Source: Synechococcus sp. UW179A (GTDB taxonomy: Bacteria; Cyanobacteriota; Cyanobacteriia; PCC-6307; Cyanobiaceae). Taken from it: DNA of 64,000 nucleotides. Numbering within the stretch: position 1 is the stretch's first letter; every line of letters starts with the position of its first letter. The notes under the pieces are model-generated. The model did no database searches and was not told the origin of the DNA. It was given only the letters and a program-made list of their open reading frames with translations. Made by a program: the position numbers and the translations under genes. This document shows positions 47,969 through 57,289 of the stretch, in pieces. The stretch spans positions 1 through 64,000 of the forward strand of contig NZ_UCNJ01000014.1 of the NCBI RefSeq assembly GCF_900473965.1, in the 5' to 3' direction.

Positions 47969-49345
47969 TTGATTGCCATCTATTCAGCCAAAACAGCTCT
48001 GGAAGGTCTCGACCATGAGGATCCAGGTGTGCGTTATCACGGGGCCTGGTGGCTTGGCAAACACAGAGCTTTCGAAGCAGTACCCAAGCTGGTTGAGTGC
48101 CTGAAGGATGAAAGGGAGGTCACATCTGCCGGCGGATACCCCCTGAGACGGCAAGCAGCACGATCCCTGGGGATGATCCGAGATGCAAGCTGCGTCCACG
48201 CACTTCTTGAAACGCTGGAAACCGATGATGTTCAACTACACGAAGCAACATTGAGAGCATTGATCGAAATCAAAAGCGATCAATGCTCCAACTCACTCAT
48301 CAACTACCTCGACAAAGATATTCACAACAAGCCCATAGAAGCTCTAATTGAAGCACTGGCTTCACTCGGAATCTGGCAGGTTTCTGAAAAAATCAAGCCC
48401 TTCCTCCAGTCAGACTCCGAAAGAGTGGTGAGCTCAGCCGCATCTTTCTTCTTTTGCTGCACAGGCGACAAAAACTATCTTGACCAAATCGTTTTACTCC
48501 TCAATCACGACAATCGCTTTATCAGACAATCAGCCGCATTCGATCTTGCCCGCATCGGAACGCTCGCAGCAGCCAAACCGATCCTCGGAGCCAACATCCC
48601 CAATAACGTCAAGATGTATGCCATCAGGGCAATCCTGAGCGATTCATTGCTCAAGTCAACCAAGAGAGAAAACAACCAAGAGGCACAGAATGAAGAGGTG
48701 CATGATTCTCTGTTCAGAACGCTTGATGAATTAACAAGAGAAAATTTTGCGGGCAATTTGCTCATCAGCCAAGAAGTTCAAAAATCCACCAATCCCGAAC
48801 AGCCACTCAGTTCAACAGCAGAATTACTCTCCAATGCCTTTAAGAGGCTCGGGTCGCCGTCGTTGATGGAACGGGAACAAGGCATCAAGCTGCTTGTTAA
48901 CAGCTCAGAAAGCATCAAAGGAGATCTGCACAATCTGTACTTTTCAGAATCAGATCAAGACATAAAAATGGGCCTTATCAAAGCCATGGCAAAGTTAAAA
49001 CATAGTTATTATGTTCCAGCATTCGTCGATGCTATTGGAGTCGAGATCGGCAATCACTGCCAGGGCAACATACGACGCGTGGCAGCCTGCGCACTTGGAG
49101 ACATTGATTGGGTTCAGCAAGCTGATCATCAATTTCTTGACATCACAATGGATAAACTGCGCTGGACATTGGAAAACCCTGACGACTGGGGGTTGCGCTA
49201 CAGCGCTTGCATAGCATTGGAAGGAATCGGCAACAGCAGCGCGAGAGCCCTTCTGCTTGAATCAAAAGCAAAAGAGGATGACCCGGTGATTTCGAAACGG
49301 ATCGATATTGCCTTATCCGAAAGATCTATACCCAATGTTTTTTAA
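47969..49345 (+). CDS. rpcG: Phycourobilin lyase-isomerase RpcG (PecE-PecF fusion)
   Basis: A 458-residue HEAT-repeat protein. The N-terminal half is E-type (GVRYHGAWWLGKHRAFEAVP, then RRQAARSLGMIRDASCVHAL), and the C-terminal half is F-type, with the isomerase motif NHCQGN at about 380 and RYSACIALEGIGNSSARALL near the end. The fusion of these two halves is the hallmark of RpcG, which adds phycoerythrobilin to RpcA Cys-84 and isomerises it to phycourobilin. The only start is TTG at 47969, since a TGA lies three codons upstream. It is the last rod-region gene. Confidence 0.92.
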   Translation: MIAIYSAKTALEGLDHEDPGVRYHGAWWLGKHRAFEAVPKLVECLKDEREVTSAGGYPLRRQAARSLGMIRDASCVHALLETLETDDVQLHEATLRALIEIKSDQCSNSLINYLDKDIHNKPIEALIEALASLGIWQVSEKIKPFLQSDSERVVSSAASFFFCCTGDKNYLDQIVLLLNHDNRFIRQSAAFDLARIGTLAAAKPILGANIPNNVKMYAIRAILSDSLLKSTKRENNQEAQNEEVHDSLFRTLDELTRENFAGNLLISQEVQKSTNPEQPLSSTAELLSNAFKRLGSPSLMEREQGIKLLVNSSESIKGDLHNLYFSESDQDIKMGLIKAMAKLKHSYYVPAFVDAIGVEIGNHCQGNIRRVAACALGDIDWVQQADHQFLDITMDKLRWTLENPDDWGLRYSACIALEGIGNSSARALLLESKAKEDDPVISKRIDIALSERSIPNVF

Positions 49346-49424
49346 ATCCTTCAAACCTTCCAAGCCACTAATTTGCGCCTCAATCAAGGGTCATAAAAAG
49401 GCCTAAAACTACTCCTTAAAAACT

Positions 49425-49919
49425 GTGAAAATACTTTTTGTCTGTCTCGGCAACATCTGCCGATCGCCCGCTGCGGAGGGGGTGTTCCTGCATCTTCTGA
49501 ACGAACGAGGATTAAACGACCGATTCGTGGTGGACTCCGCCGGCACCGGCAGCTGGCATGTGGGGAATCCTGCGGACCGTCGGATGCAGGCTGCGGCCAA
49601 GCGGCGTGGCATTCATCTACCAAGCCGGGCACGTCAGATCGAACTCAATGACCTGGAAGAGTTCGATCTAGTGCTGACCATGGACGACGACAACTTCGGG
49701 GCTGTCAGCGGCCTAGCCCGTGAAGCAGGGACCAAGGCCACCGCCCAGATCCGGCCGATGCTCAGCTTCGGCGACCGCTATAGCGACAGCGAAGTTCCTG
49801 ACCCTTATTACGGAGGAGACGCCGGCTTCGATCATGTGCTGGATCTACTGGAAGATGCCTGCGCGGCGATGCTCGATGAATTGAGCGAACACGATCAAGA
49901 AGCAACCATCCATCCCTGA
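49425..49919 (+). CDS. Low-molecular-weight protein tyrosine phosphatase
   Basis: A 164-residue LMW-PTP with the P-loop VCLGNICRSPAAEG (C-x5-R-S) near the N-terminus and the general-acid motif DPYYGGDAGFD near residue 125. The start is GTG. From memory, a gene of this kind marks the right border of the phycobilisome rod region in marine Synechococcus, and that holds here. Substrate unknown; such enzymes often act in polysaccharide regulation. Confidence 0.88.
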   Translation: MKILFVCLGNICRSPAAEGVFLHLLNERGLNDRFVVDSAGTGSWHVGNPADRRMQAAAKRRGIHLPSRARQIELNDLEEFDLVLTMDDDNFGAVSGLAREAGTKATAQIRPMLSFGDRYSDSEVPDPYYGGDAGFDHVLDLLEDACAAMLDELSEHDQEATIHP

Positions 49920-49926
49920 GCAGCGA

Positions 49927-51483
49927 TCAGCGCTCTGGAGTAGGCCAAACCTCTTCAGCCACCCGTCCGCGGAACAGATCCTCGAGTGCGTCAATCACGG
50001 CCTCGATCCCCATCCCGTCGGTGATCAGCTCCATGGCATCCTGCGCCTGCACCAGAGGGGCAATGGCCCTAGTGCTATCGAGCCGGTCTCGCTCAACAAT
50101 CTGTGCTTCGAGTTCACTGAGCGCAGGCACGGAATGACCGCGTTTCTGTAGATCCTTGGCGCGGCGACGAGCCCGTTCCTCAGCAGTCGCAGTCAGAAAG
50201 ACCTTGAGCTCCGCGTCCGGGAACACAGCTGTTCCGATATCGCGTCCTTCTGCCACCAATCCACCCTTCTCGCCGAGTCGCTGCTGCTGCCGTGTCAACA
50301 GAGCTCGCACGCAGGCATGTGCAGCCACCAACGACACCGCAGCGGTGACCTTGGGATCACGGATCGCCTCCGTGACGTCCCTGCCGTTCACACAAACGGT
50401 CTGTACTCCGCTTCGCAACGGTGAGAGATCGACCTCCAAACCTTCCAGAAGCCGCTCGACGGCTTCGGCACTGGCAGGGTCGGCCCCATGCTCTTGGACC
50501 CACAAGGTCACGGCCCGATACATGGCGCCGGTGTCGAGATAAAGCAAACCCATCCGCTCAGCGAAGGCCCGGGTGACCGTGCTCTTGCCAGCACCTGCGG
50601 GGCCGTCGATGGCAACGATGGGAGAACGGGTCATGACGAAAATGTGATCGATCAAGCGTGTGGAACCGGAGCAGACCGCCGCAGCCAGAAGGCGCAGAGA
50701 CTGCAATTCTTCTGCAGGCTGCAGCGTGGATGGATCCACGACCTCTACATACTCCACCTCAAGCCCAGCATTTTCGAGCTGCCGTCTGAGTTGGATCAGA
50801 ACATCATTTTGGCTCGCCAGCCTGTTCTGAAGCTGCGTCGCCGCATCACGGAGGGCGGCTCCAATCGACACCGCACTCAATCGTTCCGATGGAACCAGAT
50901 AAAGATTGCGCGAACTGGCAGCTAAACCATCAGGTTCACGCACGGTTGCACATCCCCTGACCCGAACCGAAAACCCCAAATCGGTCACCATCCTGCGCAC
51001 GATCGTGAGTTGCTGCCAATCCTTCTCACCCAACCAGAGCTGCCTTGGCTGGACGAGTGCCAGCAAGCGGCTGACCACAGTGGCTACTCCATCGAAATGG
51101 CCTGGTCTCCAGGGACCGCATAAACCCGACTGCAAGGCTGACGGCGCTTGAAGCCTCCAACCCGACAGGGCTCCTTCGGGATAAATCTGGCGCTCATCCG
51201 GACACCAGATCGCTGTTGCACCAGCCTGCTGTACCAACAGACAGTCTGCTTCAAAGGATCGGGGGTAACGATCAAAATCCTCTCCCTCTCCGAATTGCAG
51301 AGGATTGATATACACACTCACCAAAACTGATCCCTGCTCAGGGCAACCAGCAACCGCGCGCCGAATCAGCTGAGCATGACCTTGATGCAGCCCCCCCATG
51401 GTGGGCACGAAATCAATCGGCCCAGGCCGTGATGCACGCCAGACACTGAGTTCGAAGCGAGTTCGGAGAACGCGAAGACTCAG
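49927..51483 (-). CDS. panC-cmk: Bifunctional pantoate-beta-alanine ligase/cytidylate kinase
   Basis: One protein with PanC at the N-terminus (FVPTMGGLHQGHAQLIRRA; QLWLGEKDWQQLTIVRRMV) and cytidylate kinase at the C-terminus (Walker A IVAIDGPAGAGKSTVTRAF; GRDIGTAVFPDAELKVF). The fusion is usual in cyanobacteria and serves pantothenate and CTP metabolism. The first ATG is at 51408, which would cut off the conserved strand before PTMGG. In-frame residues continue upstream to a CTG at 51483 that overlaps the rlpA stop (CTGA), giving 518 residues; I take that as start, or the GTG at 51417. Confidence 0.85.
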   Translation of the reverse strand: MSLRVLRTRFELSVWRASRPGPIDFVPTMGGLHQGHAQLIRRAVAGCPEQGSVLVSVYINPLQFGEGEDFDRYPRSFEADCLLVQQAGATAIWCPDERQIYPEGALSGWRLQAPSALQSGLCGPWRPGHFDGVATVVSRLLALVQPRQLWLGEKDWQQLTIVRRMVTDLGFSVRVRGCATVREPDGLAASSRNLYLVPSERLSAVSIGAALRDAATQLQNRLASQNDVLIQLRRQLENAGLEVEYVEVVDPSTLQPAEELQSLRLLAAAVCSGSTRLIDHIFVMTRSPIVAIDGPAGAGKSTVTRAFAERMGLLYLDTGAMYRAVTLWVQEHGADPASAEAVERLLEGLEVDLSPLRSGVQTVCVNGRDVTEAIRDPKVTAAVSLVAAHACVRALLTRQQQRLGEKGGLVAEGRDIGTAVFPDAELKVFLTATAEERARRRAKDLQKRGHSVPALSELEAQIVERDRLDSTRAIAPLVQAQDAMELITDGMGIEAVIDALEDLFRGRVAEEVWPTPER

Positions 51484-52055
51484 CGAAGCACCTCAAGACG
51501 AACCTGGGCAATGCCACTACTCGTCAATCCCAGTTCACTTGCAGCACCATGAGCCAGATCAATCACCCTGTCCCCAGCGAATGGACCACGATCATTGATG
51601 CGAACCACTGCTTTTCGACCATTCCAAAGGTTCGTCACACGCACACGTGTCCCGAAGGGCAATGTGCGGTGAGCAGCAGTCATCGTTCCTGGTCGGAACA
51701 CCTCTCCGCTCGCTGTGCGATTGCCGTAAAAACCAGGGCCATACCAACTGGCTTCGCCGGAATGTGTGGAGATCACAAGCGGAACAACAGGCTTGGGTGG
51801 CTCCGGGGGAGCTGGTATCGCCACTGGCTCAGGCTCGGCGATGGCTGTTAAGGGGGCAGCTTTCACAGGATCAATCGGAGCTTCGATCGATGGCTCAGCA
51901 AGCTCGACAGCGGAAACCGGCTCCGAAGGCAGCACTAAGTCCAGCGGGTCAGTGATCTCAAAGCCATCGAGGTCTCTGGCCAGCACTGGATAGAGAGCCA
52001 GACTTGCCAGGGAAACGCCGGCGAATGCAGCAATGGCAGGAAGAAAGCGAGCCAT
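51480..52055 (-). CDS. rlpA: RlpA-like septal ring lytic transglycosylase family protein
   Basis: A 191-residue protein with an N-terminal hydrophobic signal/anchor (PAIAAFAGVSLASLALYPVL), a Pro/Glu-rich linker (about 40-100) and a C-terminal double-psi beta-barrel domain with GEASWYGPGFYGNRTASGEV and RVRVTNLWNGRKAVVRINDR. RlpA proteins act on peptidoglycan at the septum; enzymatic activity here is inferred. The last bases overlap the start of panC-cmk. Confidence 0.82.
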   Translation of the reverse strand: MARFLPAIAAFAGVSLASLALYPVLARDLDGFEITDPLDLVLPSEPVSAVELAEPSIEAPIDPVKAAPLTAIAEPEPVAIPAPPEPPKPVVPLVISTHSGEASWYGPGFYGNRTASGEVFRPGTMTAAHRTLPFGTRVRVTNLWNGRKAVVRINDRGPFAGDRVIDLAHGAASELGLTSSGIAQVRLEVLR

Positions 52056-52404
52056 AACGGTGGGTCAAACGGCGGTCCTGGAAAGACCTTTGTTTTGGCC
52101 GTCAGAGACCAATGAGAACCGCGACCAAAACGCGCGAAAGTGCAACGACCGTAAAAATGTCTGGAGGCTCCTGCTAGCCAGAAAGGGTTCATGCGGACCA
52201 GGGGCAAGATGCTCATGAGCTACCCGGAGGAGGTGCGGTAACTGGGCTGCAAGCAGAGAGCTCCGACGCCCGACTGATTAGCCCAGGCAATCCAATCCAC
52301 AAGCCCCGCTGATCACCAAAGGACCGGCGACTGCAGCGGCACAAGCGCAGAACACAACACTCCGCTCATGAAGGGAGAGGATCAGAGCAGAACGAAAGCT
52401 GCTG
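52056..52404. other. Intergenic region between rlpA and purM
   Basis: About 350 bp between divergent genes. It has no convincing reading frame and no strong hairpin. It must hold the rlpA and purM promoters. Confidence 0.5.
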
Positions 52405-53442
52405 ATGGACTACCGAGCCGCCGGTGTGGACGTGGAAGCTGGACGAGCTTTCGTGCAGCGGATCAAAACCGGCGTCGAAGCGACTCACCGTCCAGAGGTT
52501 GTCGGTGGACTGGGCGGCTTTGGAGGCATGATCCGGCTACCTCATGGGCTGAAACGTCCACTGCTGGTGTCGGGGACCGACGGCGTTGGCACCAAGCTTG
52601 AACTCGCCCAGGAGCATCACGGGCATCACAACGTGGGGATCGACCTGGTCGCCATGTGCGTCAACGACGTCATCACCAGCGGCGCTGAACCCCTCTTTTT
52701 TCTCGATTACATGGCAACAGGAGCTTTGAGTCCTGATGCCATGGCCACGGTGGTCGAAGGCATCGCCGTTGGATGCCGCCAAAGCGGCTGCGCACTGCTC
52801 GGCGGCGAAACGGCCGAGATGCCAGGTTTTTATCCTCCCGGCCGCTACGACCTCGCAGGGTTTTGCGTCGCTGTAGTTGATGAGGATGCAGTAATTGACG
52901 GCAACCAAGTTCGAGCTGGCGATCGCATCCTTGGGATCAGCAGCAGCGGAGTTCACAGCAATGGCTTCAGCCTGGTTCGCAAAATCCTGGAGGCCAACAA
53001 CGTGTCAGCCGAAACTCGTTTCGGCTCCGATGATCAGCCACTGATTCAGGCACTACTGAAGCCGACCCACCTTTACGCAGCTCTGGTGAAACGGTTGATC
53101 GAATCAGGCACTCCGCTTCACGCCATGGCCCACATCACAGGCGGAGGCATTCCCGAGAACCTTCCTCGCTGCCTGCCAGACGGCTTGATGGCCAAGGTCG
53201 AGCCCGAGCGCTGGCCGCGCTCAGAATTGTTCAGCTGGCTTCAATCCCACGGCGAGATCAAGGAACGCGATCTCTGGCACACCTTCAATCTTGGAATTGG
53301 CTACTGCCTCGTGCTTCCCGACACATCCCTGGAGGCTGCACACAAGCACTGTGAGCAGCTGGGCTTCAGGGCATGGGACATCGGCGAGATCGTGACCTCA
53401 GCAACAAAGGGGAACTCTCCAGTGCTTGGCCTACCTGCCTGA
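52405..53442 (+). CDS. purM: Phosphoribosylformylglycinamidine cyclo-ligase
   Basis: A 345-residue AIR synthetase that closes the imidazole ring in purine synthesis. The N-terminal segment [40 protein letters not shown], the [20 protein letters not shown] block and [20 protein letters not shown] are intact. Length and start are normal. Confidence 0.96.
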   Translation: MDYRAAGVDVEAGRAFVQRIKTGVEATHRPEVVGGLGGFGGMIRLPHGLKRPLLVSGTDGVGTKLELAQEHHGHHNVGIDLVAMCVNDVITSGAEPLFFLDYMATGALSPDAMATVVEGIAVGCRQSGCALLGGETAEMPGFYPPGRYDLAGFCVAVVDEDAVIDGNQVRAGDRILGISSSGVHSNGFSLVRKILEANNVSAETRFGSDDQPLIQALLKPTHLYAALVKRLIESGTPLHAMAHITGGGIPENLPRCLPDGLMAKVEPERWPRSELFSWLQSHGEIKERDLWHTFNLGIGYCLVLPDTSLEAAHKHCEQLGFRAWDIGEIVTSATKGNSPVLGLPA

Positions 53443-53575
53443 AACAGACCTGCATCCAACAATCTCCAACAGCTGGACGAGAAAGCGCACTGATGGCTTT
53501 CAGCCCCGTTAGTCTCCCAGCTGACAGATCGATCTTGAATCGATCAATGCGTCGTGACATACGTCCTAGTAAGCC

Positions 53576-54193
53576 ATGCCATTTGATAGACCTCAGCGCA
53601 CAACCCGACGACGTTCGTCGGCGGGTCCAACCCCTCCCAGGCGCCCAATCAGTTCTGGATACGACAAAAGCGGGGCTCACCGTCAGGGCGGACCAAGACC
53701 AACCTTTTTGGCGCTGAAAGACCACGGCAAGGTCTTTGTTGCTGACATGCCCTTTCTCTCAGACGGGCAACTGGCCAACATCAGCAAAGAAGCTGCGGAA
53801 GTTCTCGTCAGCCTTGAGCGGCGCATCAGCGAGTTGGAGCAGGTTCAGGGTGACCGTGACACGTTGATCAAGGCCTGTACGAAGCGCGATGTCACTCATC
53901 GCTTCCTGAGAGCAATCGAAGAAGAGCAACAGCAGCGCCGGGACAATCCCGCTGTTCGGCGCGCTGCAGGAGAATCTCTCCCTCGAACATTCCTGGAGAT
54001 CGCGCGACACCGCCTTCCTGGAGCGACGTTCGATTCCCTGCTTCAGGAGGCACTCTCGGCCTGCGAGCAGTCGGCGGAAGAACCCTCTCCCAGCATCAAG
54101 CCACCACTCAAGGTGGTTTCTCTACAACCCCAGGCATCATCCCTGCCGGTGGTTGTGAGTCCAGATCCGGAACCCAGTGATCAGGCGCTTTGA
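53576..54193 (+). CDS. Conserved hypothetical protein with basic N-terminus
   Basis: A 205-residue protein. The first 45 residues are basic, Pro- and Ser-rich (RPQRTTRRRSSAGPTPPRRP). Residues about 57-150 are helical (LSDGQLANISKEAAEVLVSL, LERRISELEQVQGDRDTLI), and the end is Pro/Ser-rich. I recognise no domain. Its tail overlaps the converging aldo/keto reductase gene by 13 bp. The true start could be a later Met (at VADMPFLSDG), since the N-terminus is low-complexity. Confidence 0.6.
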   Translation: MPFDRPQRTTRRRSSAGPTPPRRPISSGYDKSGAHRQGGPRPTFLALKDHGKVFVADMPFLSDGQLANISKEAAEVLVSLERRISELEQVQGDRDTLIKACTKRDVTHRFLRAIEEEQQQRRDNPAVRRAAGESLPRTFLEIARHRLPGATFDSLLQEALSACEQSAEEPSPSIKPPLKVVSLQPQASSLPVVVSPDPEPSDQAL

Positions 54194-55140
54194 AACGGGT
54201 TGTCCGGCATGCGAACCGGACAATCAAGACTCAGCTGATCGAGCCGAACGCGCTCCTGCTCAGTGAGGTTCCATCTGAGTGCCTGTTTGGCATCCTCAAC
54301 CTGAGAGGGTCTGCGAAATCCGGGAATCGGGCAGGTTCCGTGAGCCCGACACCAGTTCAGTGCCACCTGCACCTGATTCACCCCCCTTGCCTGTGCCATG
54401 TCAGCCATCACCTGACGCAGAGGCAGAGACCCCGGCAACAGCCGCCTAAACAGACCCGAACGCAACAGCGTTGCATCACTGGGTGTCCAGCCAGGTCGGC
54501 GCGCCAGAACCCCAAGCGCCAAAGGGCTGTAGGCCAGTACCTCCACACCGATGTTGCGGCACACGTCCAAAATGCCGCCAGGCCTGATCGTTTCTGGCGC
54601 CAGCAGTGACAGCTGCACCTGCACACTGACCAGCCGAACACCACGGCGCGCCAGATGACTATGGAGCAGCTTTAGGCGCTGGGGCCCAACATTGGAAACA
54701 CCAAGCTCACGCACTTCACCCTGCTCCACTAGATCAGCGAGTCCATCCAGCAGCGGTCGCTCCTGCCATGGGGCGTATCGGGCCGTGCTCCAGTGCAGCT
54801 GAACCCGATCGAGCTGACCCCGTAGCCGTTGCCTACTGGCCTGGAAGGCTTTGAGCAGGCCGCGACGACCTAGGCGCCAGGGGAAAGGAGCCAGCTTGGT
54901 GGCCACAACAAGGTTGGCGCGGGAAAGGGGGTCAAGTCCTTGAAGACACTGGCCCAAAAGCTCTTCACTCCGACCATTCAGTCGACCTGTGCCGTAGGAG
55001 TCAGCCGTATCAACAAGCTGCAGACCGGCAGCAACGGCTGAGCTGAATGTTGCCCTCAGCTCTGAATCGTCTCTCTCGGGGCGGTAGCCCCAGAGCAGCT
55101 GGTTGCCCCAGGCCCAGGTGCCGAATCCAATTCCTGTCAC
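54181..55140 (-). CDS. Aldo/keto reductase
   Basis: A 319-residue NADPH-dependent (beta/alpha)8-barrel. Visible family residues are the catalytic DTADSYGTGRLNGRSEELLG (Asp and Tyr), ATKLAPFPWR (Lys), QLHWSTARYAP (His) and the C-terminal cofactor-binding region CPIPGFRRPSQVEDAKQAL. The substrate is not inferable. Many related plant and cyanobacterial proteins are annotated only as oxidoreductases. Confidence 0.85.
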   Translation of the reverse strand: MTGIGFGTWAWGNQLLWGYRPERDDSELRATFSSAVAAGLQLVDTADSYGTGRLNGRSEELLGQCLQGLDPLSRANLVVATKLAPFPWRLGRRGLLKAFQASRQRLRGQLDRVQLHWSTARYAPWQERPLLDGLADLVEQGEVRELGVSNVGPQRLKLLHSHLARRGVRLVSVQVQLSLLAPETIRPGGILDVCRNIGVEVLAYSPLALGVLARRPGWTPSDATLLRSGLFRRLLPGSLPLRQVMADMAQARGVNQVQVALNWCRAHGTCPIPGFRRPSQVEDAKQALRWNLTEQERVRLDQLSLDCPVRMPDNPFQSA

Positions 55141-55189
55141 AACGCCGTGGATCGCTGCACGCCATGATCGCTTCAGTACGGTCGATGCG

Positions 55190-55354
55190 ATGTCACTCTC
55201 CGCTCACGAAACAGCTCACAATCGGCGTAACGAGCGGTCCGCAAAGGATTCCAGCGCCGCTGAACAAGAGCGCGTGCTCTGCTCTCACTGTGGTCGCACC
55301 GCCAGCAATGGCATCAGCTGCATCGGGATGTGTGTTGCCGACAGCGACTACTGA
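55190..55354 (+). CDS. Small zinc-ribbon-like protein
   Basis: A 54-residue protein from ATG 55190, starting MSLSAHETAHNRRNERSAKD. The C-terminal half has two cysteine pairs, CSHC and CIGMC, in RVLCSHCGRTASNGISCIGM, likely to bind one zinc ion. The open frame continues upstream to 55103, but that part overlaps the start of the aldo/keto reductase on the other strand. No family is recognised. The next gene starts 4 bp after its stop. Confidence 0.55.
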   Translation: MSLSAHETAHNRRNERSAKDSSAAEQERVLCSHCGRTASNGISCIGMCVADSDY

Positions 55355-55358
55355 AGTG

Positions 55359-55871
55359 ATGCGCGTCCTGCCCATCCACCAACACGCGGCTCTTGGATGC
55401 ATTTTGGTGTTTGGTCTGATCTGCCCCCTCGCTGCTCAGAGCCAACTCGAATCTTTTGCAGGTCGTTATCAGACTAAAAGCAGCAACTGCCGCTTCCTCC
55501 CAAAGAATGGACAAAAGCGAGGTTGCCATTTCATTCAGATCGATGGCAGGACACCGGCCATCATCAGCATCCGCTTTGTTGGATCTGGCGATCAGCCAGG
55601 GTCCAGCCAAAGGATCAAATTCGTGGTGTCGGAGTTATCAACATCGCCCGTTTTGAAGTGCAGCCGTGGAAATTGCCAACTGAAAAAGGCCAACTGGCAA
55701 GGCAGGATCAACAGTGTGTCCGTCTCAAGCTATGACGCCGATGGGATTGCTGAAAGCTTGCCAAAAGCCTGGGCTGTGAGCCAGGGAAACTGCAGCGTCC
55801 GTGAAAGGCGCATTCTCTGTCGTGCCGACATACCGGCAGGAGGGAAGGTCAGTGCTGACGCACAACTCTGA
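55359..55871 (+). CDS. Secreted hypothetical protein
   Basis: From the ATG at 55359 the product is 170 residues. It starts with a signal peptide (VLPIHQHAALGCILVFGLIC, cleavage near LAAQSQ) and a mature part with seven cysteines that may form disulfides, including NCRFLPKNGQKRGCHFIQID and RGNCQLKKANW. I recognise no family; an extracytoplasmic role is likely. The frame is open much further upstream (from 55047), but the signal peptide fixes this start. Confidence 0.65.
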   Translation: MRVLPIHQHAALGCILVFGLICPLAAQSQLESFAGRYQTKSSNCRFLPKNGQKRGCHFIQIDGRTPAIISIRFVGSGDQPGSSQRIKFVVSELSTSPVLKCSRGNCQLKKANWQGRINSVSVSSYDADGIAESLPKAWAVSQGNCSVRERRILCRADIPAGGKVSADAQL

Positions 55872-55897
55872 TCATCCAGACCGTGTGATGAGAACGA

Positions 55898-55968
55898 AGG
55901 CGGCACCCAGATTCGAACTGGGGATAAAGGATTTGCAATCCTCTGCCTTACCACTTGGCCATGCCGCC
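55898..55968 (-). tRNA. tRNA-Cys (anticodon GCA)
   Basis: A 71-nt minus-strand cloverleaf: acceptor stem GGCGGCA/TGCCGCC, anticodon loop TTGCAAA (anticodon GCA), T arm CCCAG/CTGGG with loop TTCGAAT, discriminator T. It lies antisense within the upstream open frame of the next gene. Confidence 0.95.
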
Positions 55969-55989
55969 GCTCGGAGCAAATCCGCTCCA

Positions 55990-57246
55990 CTGGCGGATCG
56001 TATCAGCGAGACCGCCCCTGCTCTGCTGGTAGTCAGCAACGGACACGGCGAGGATCTGATCGCACTGCAAATCATCGAAGCGCTGCACCGACTGCAACCT
56101 GCCTGGACCGTGAAGGTGCTTCCTCTCGTCGGCCAGGGCAGCTGCTTTCAGGCCGCAATTGAAAAAGGCTGGATACAGAAGATCGGCCCAGGAGCACGAC
56201 TTCCCAGCGGAGGATTCAGCAATCAGAGCCTGGGTGCTCTCCTCTCGGATCTCATGGCCGGTCTGCCGCTCCTCACCTGGAAGCAATGGATCTGCCTGCA
56301 GAAGGAGCGCAAGTCCACTGCTGCAGTCCTGGCCGTGGGAGACCTGCTGCCGCTACTGATGGCCTGGAGCACCCGTCGGCCGTTTGGGTTCATCGGCACG
56401 CCCAAGAGCGACTACACCTGGAGCAGCGGGCCAGGACAAGCCCTGAGTGATCGCTATCACGCACTGAAAGGCAGCGAGTGGGATCCCTGGGAATGGCATG
56501 TGATGAAACGGCGTGGCTGCCGCCTGGTTGCCATGCGCGACCGTCTCACGGCAAGGGGACTTCGCCGCCACGGCGTCAACGCCACCAGCCCCGGCAACCC
56601 AATGATGGATGGCCTTGCTCCATCAGATCCCCCCGCCAGTTTGGAGCGATGCCGACGCATCCTGCTGCTGTGCGGCAGCCGAATGCCGGAGGCCTTGCAC
56701 AACTTTCGCCGCCTGATCAGCGGACTGATTCAGATGCCCAGCCCAGTCCCTATTGCCGTTCTGGCAGCCCTTGGCTCAACGCCCCCTCCGCACGAGCTAA
56801 CGGAAGTGCTGCGAAGCCTGGGATTCCGCAACTGCCCTCCTCCAAGCAGCGCCCTCGGAGCAACGGAATGCTGGGTGCATGGCCCGGTGCTGCTACTGAT
56901 TGGTTCAGGACAATTCCAGCAGTGGGTGGCTTGGGCAGAAGCGGGTGTAGCCACTGCTGGCACAGCCACAGAACAAATGGTGGGCCTAGGAATCCCAGCC
57001 CTGTCCTTGCCAGGTCGTGGTCCACAGTTCACTCGTGGGTTTGCCGATAGGCAGAGCCGACTACTGGGTGGGGCGGTCCGCACCTGTCGATCGGAACAAG
57101 AGCTTGGCCGCCGTCTTGCCCAGCTTCTTAACGATCCTCTGCTGCGACAGGAAATGGGACGCATGGGGCGCCAGAGGATGGGCCCGGCCGGCGGCAGCGA
57201 AGCCATTGCCCGGGAGGTGATCGGCCAGCTCGCACCCGAGCGCTGA
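55990..57246 (+). CDS. Lipid-A-disaccharide synthase-like glycosyltransferase
   Basis: Residues after the start (TAPALLVVSNGHGEDLIALQ) form the first Rossmann strand and loop of a GT-B protein of the cyanobacterial group annotated as lipid-A-disaccharide synthase related. The C-terminal half has AWAEAGVATAGTATEQMVGL and LPGRGPQFTRGFADRQSRLL, the nucleotide-sugar site. No ATG, GTG or TTG lies between the antisense tRNA-Cys and this conserved segment. In-frame ATG 55888 lies beyond the tRNA, so I place the start at CTG 55990 provisionally. Sugar donor and acceptor are unknown. Confidence 0.68.
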   Translation: MADRISETAPALLVVSNGHGEDLIALQIIEALHRLQPAWTVKVLPLVGQGSCFQAAIEKGWIQKIGPGARLPSGGFSNQSLGALLSDLMAGLPLLTWKQWICLQKERKSTAAVLAVGDLLPLLMAWSTRRPFGFIGTPKSDYTWSSGPGQALSDRYHALKGSEWDPWEWHVMKRRGCRLVAMRDRLTARGLRRHGVNATSPGNPMMDGLAPSDPPASLERCRRILLLCGSRMPEALHNFRRLISGLIQMPSPVPIAVLAALGSTPPPHELTEVLRSLGFRNCPPPSSALGATECWVHGPVLLLIGSGQFQQWVAWAEAGVATAGTATEQMVGLGIPALSLPGRGPQFTRGFADRQSRLLGGAVRTCRSEQELGRRLAQLLNDPLLRQEMGRMGRQRMGPAGGSEAIAREVIGQLAPER

Positions 57247-57289
57247 TACTGGGTTTCACTTCAGAACGAAGGATCACCTTCCCACCGCC

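Noticed and set aside
55047-55358. N-terminal extension of the secreted hypothetical protein
   Set aside because: The signal peptide begins at 55359, and the extra residues overlap the aldo/keto reductase start on the other strand and a small zinc-ribbon frame.
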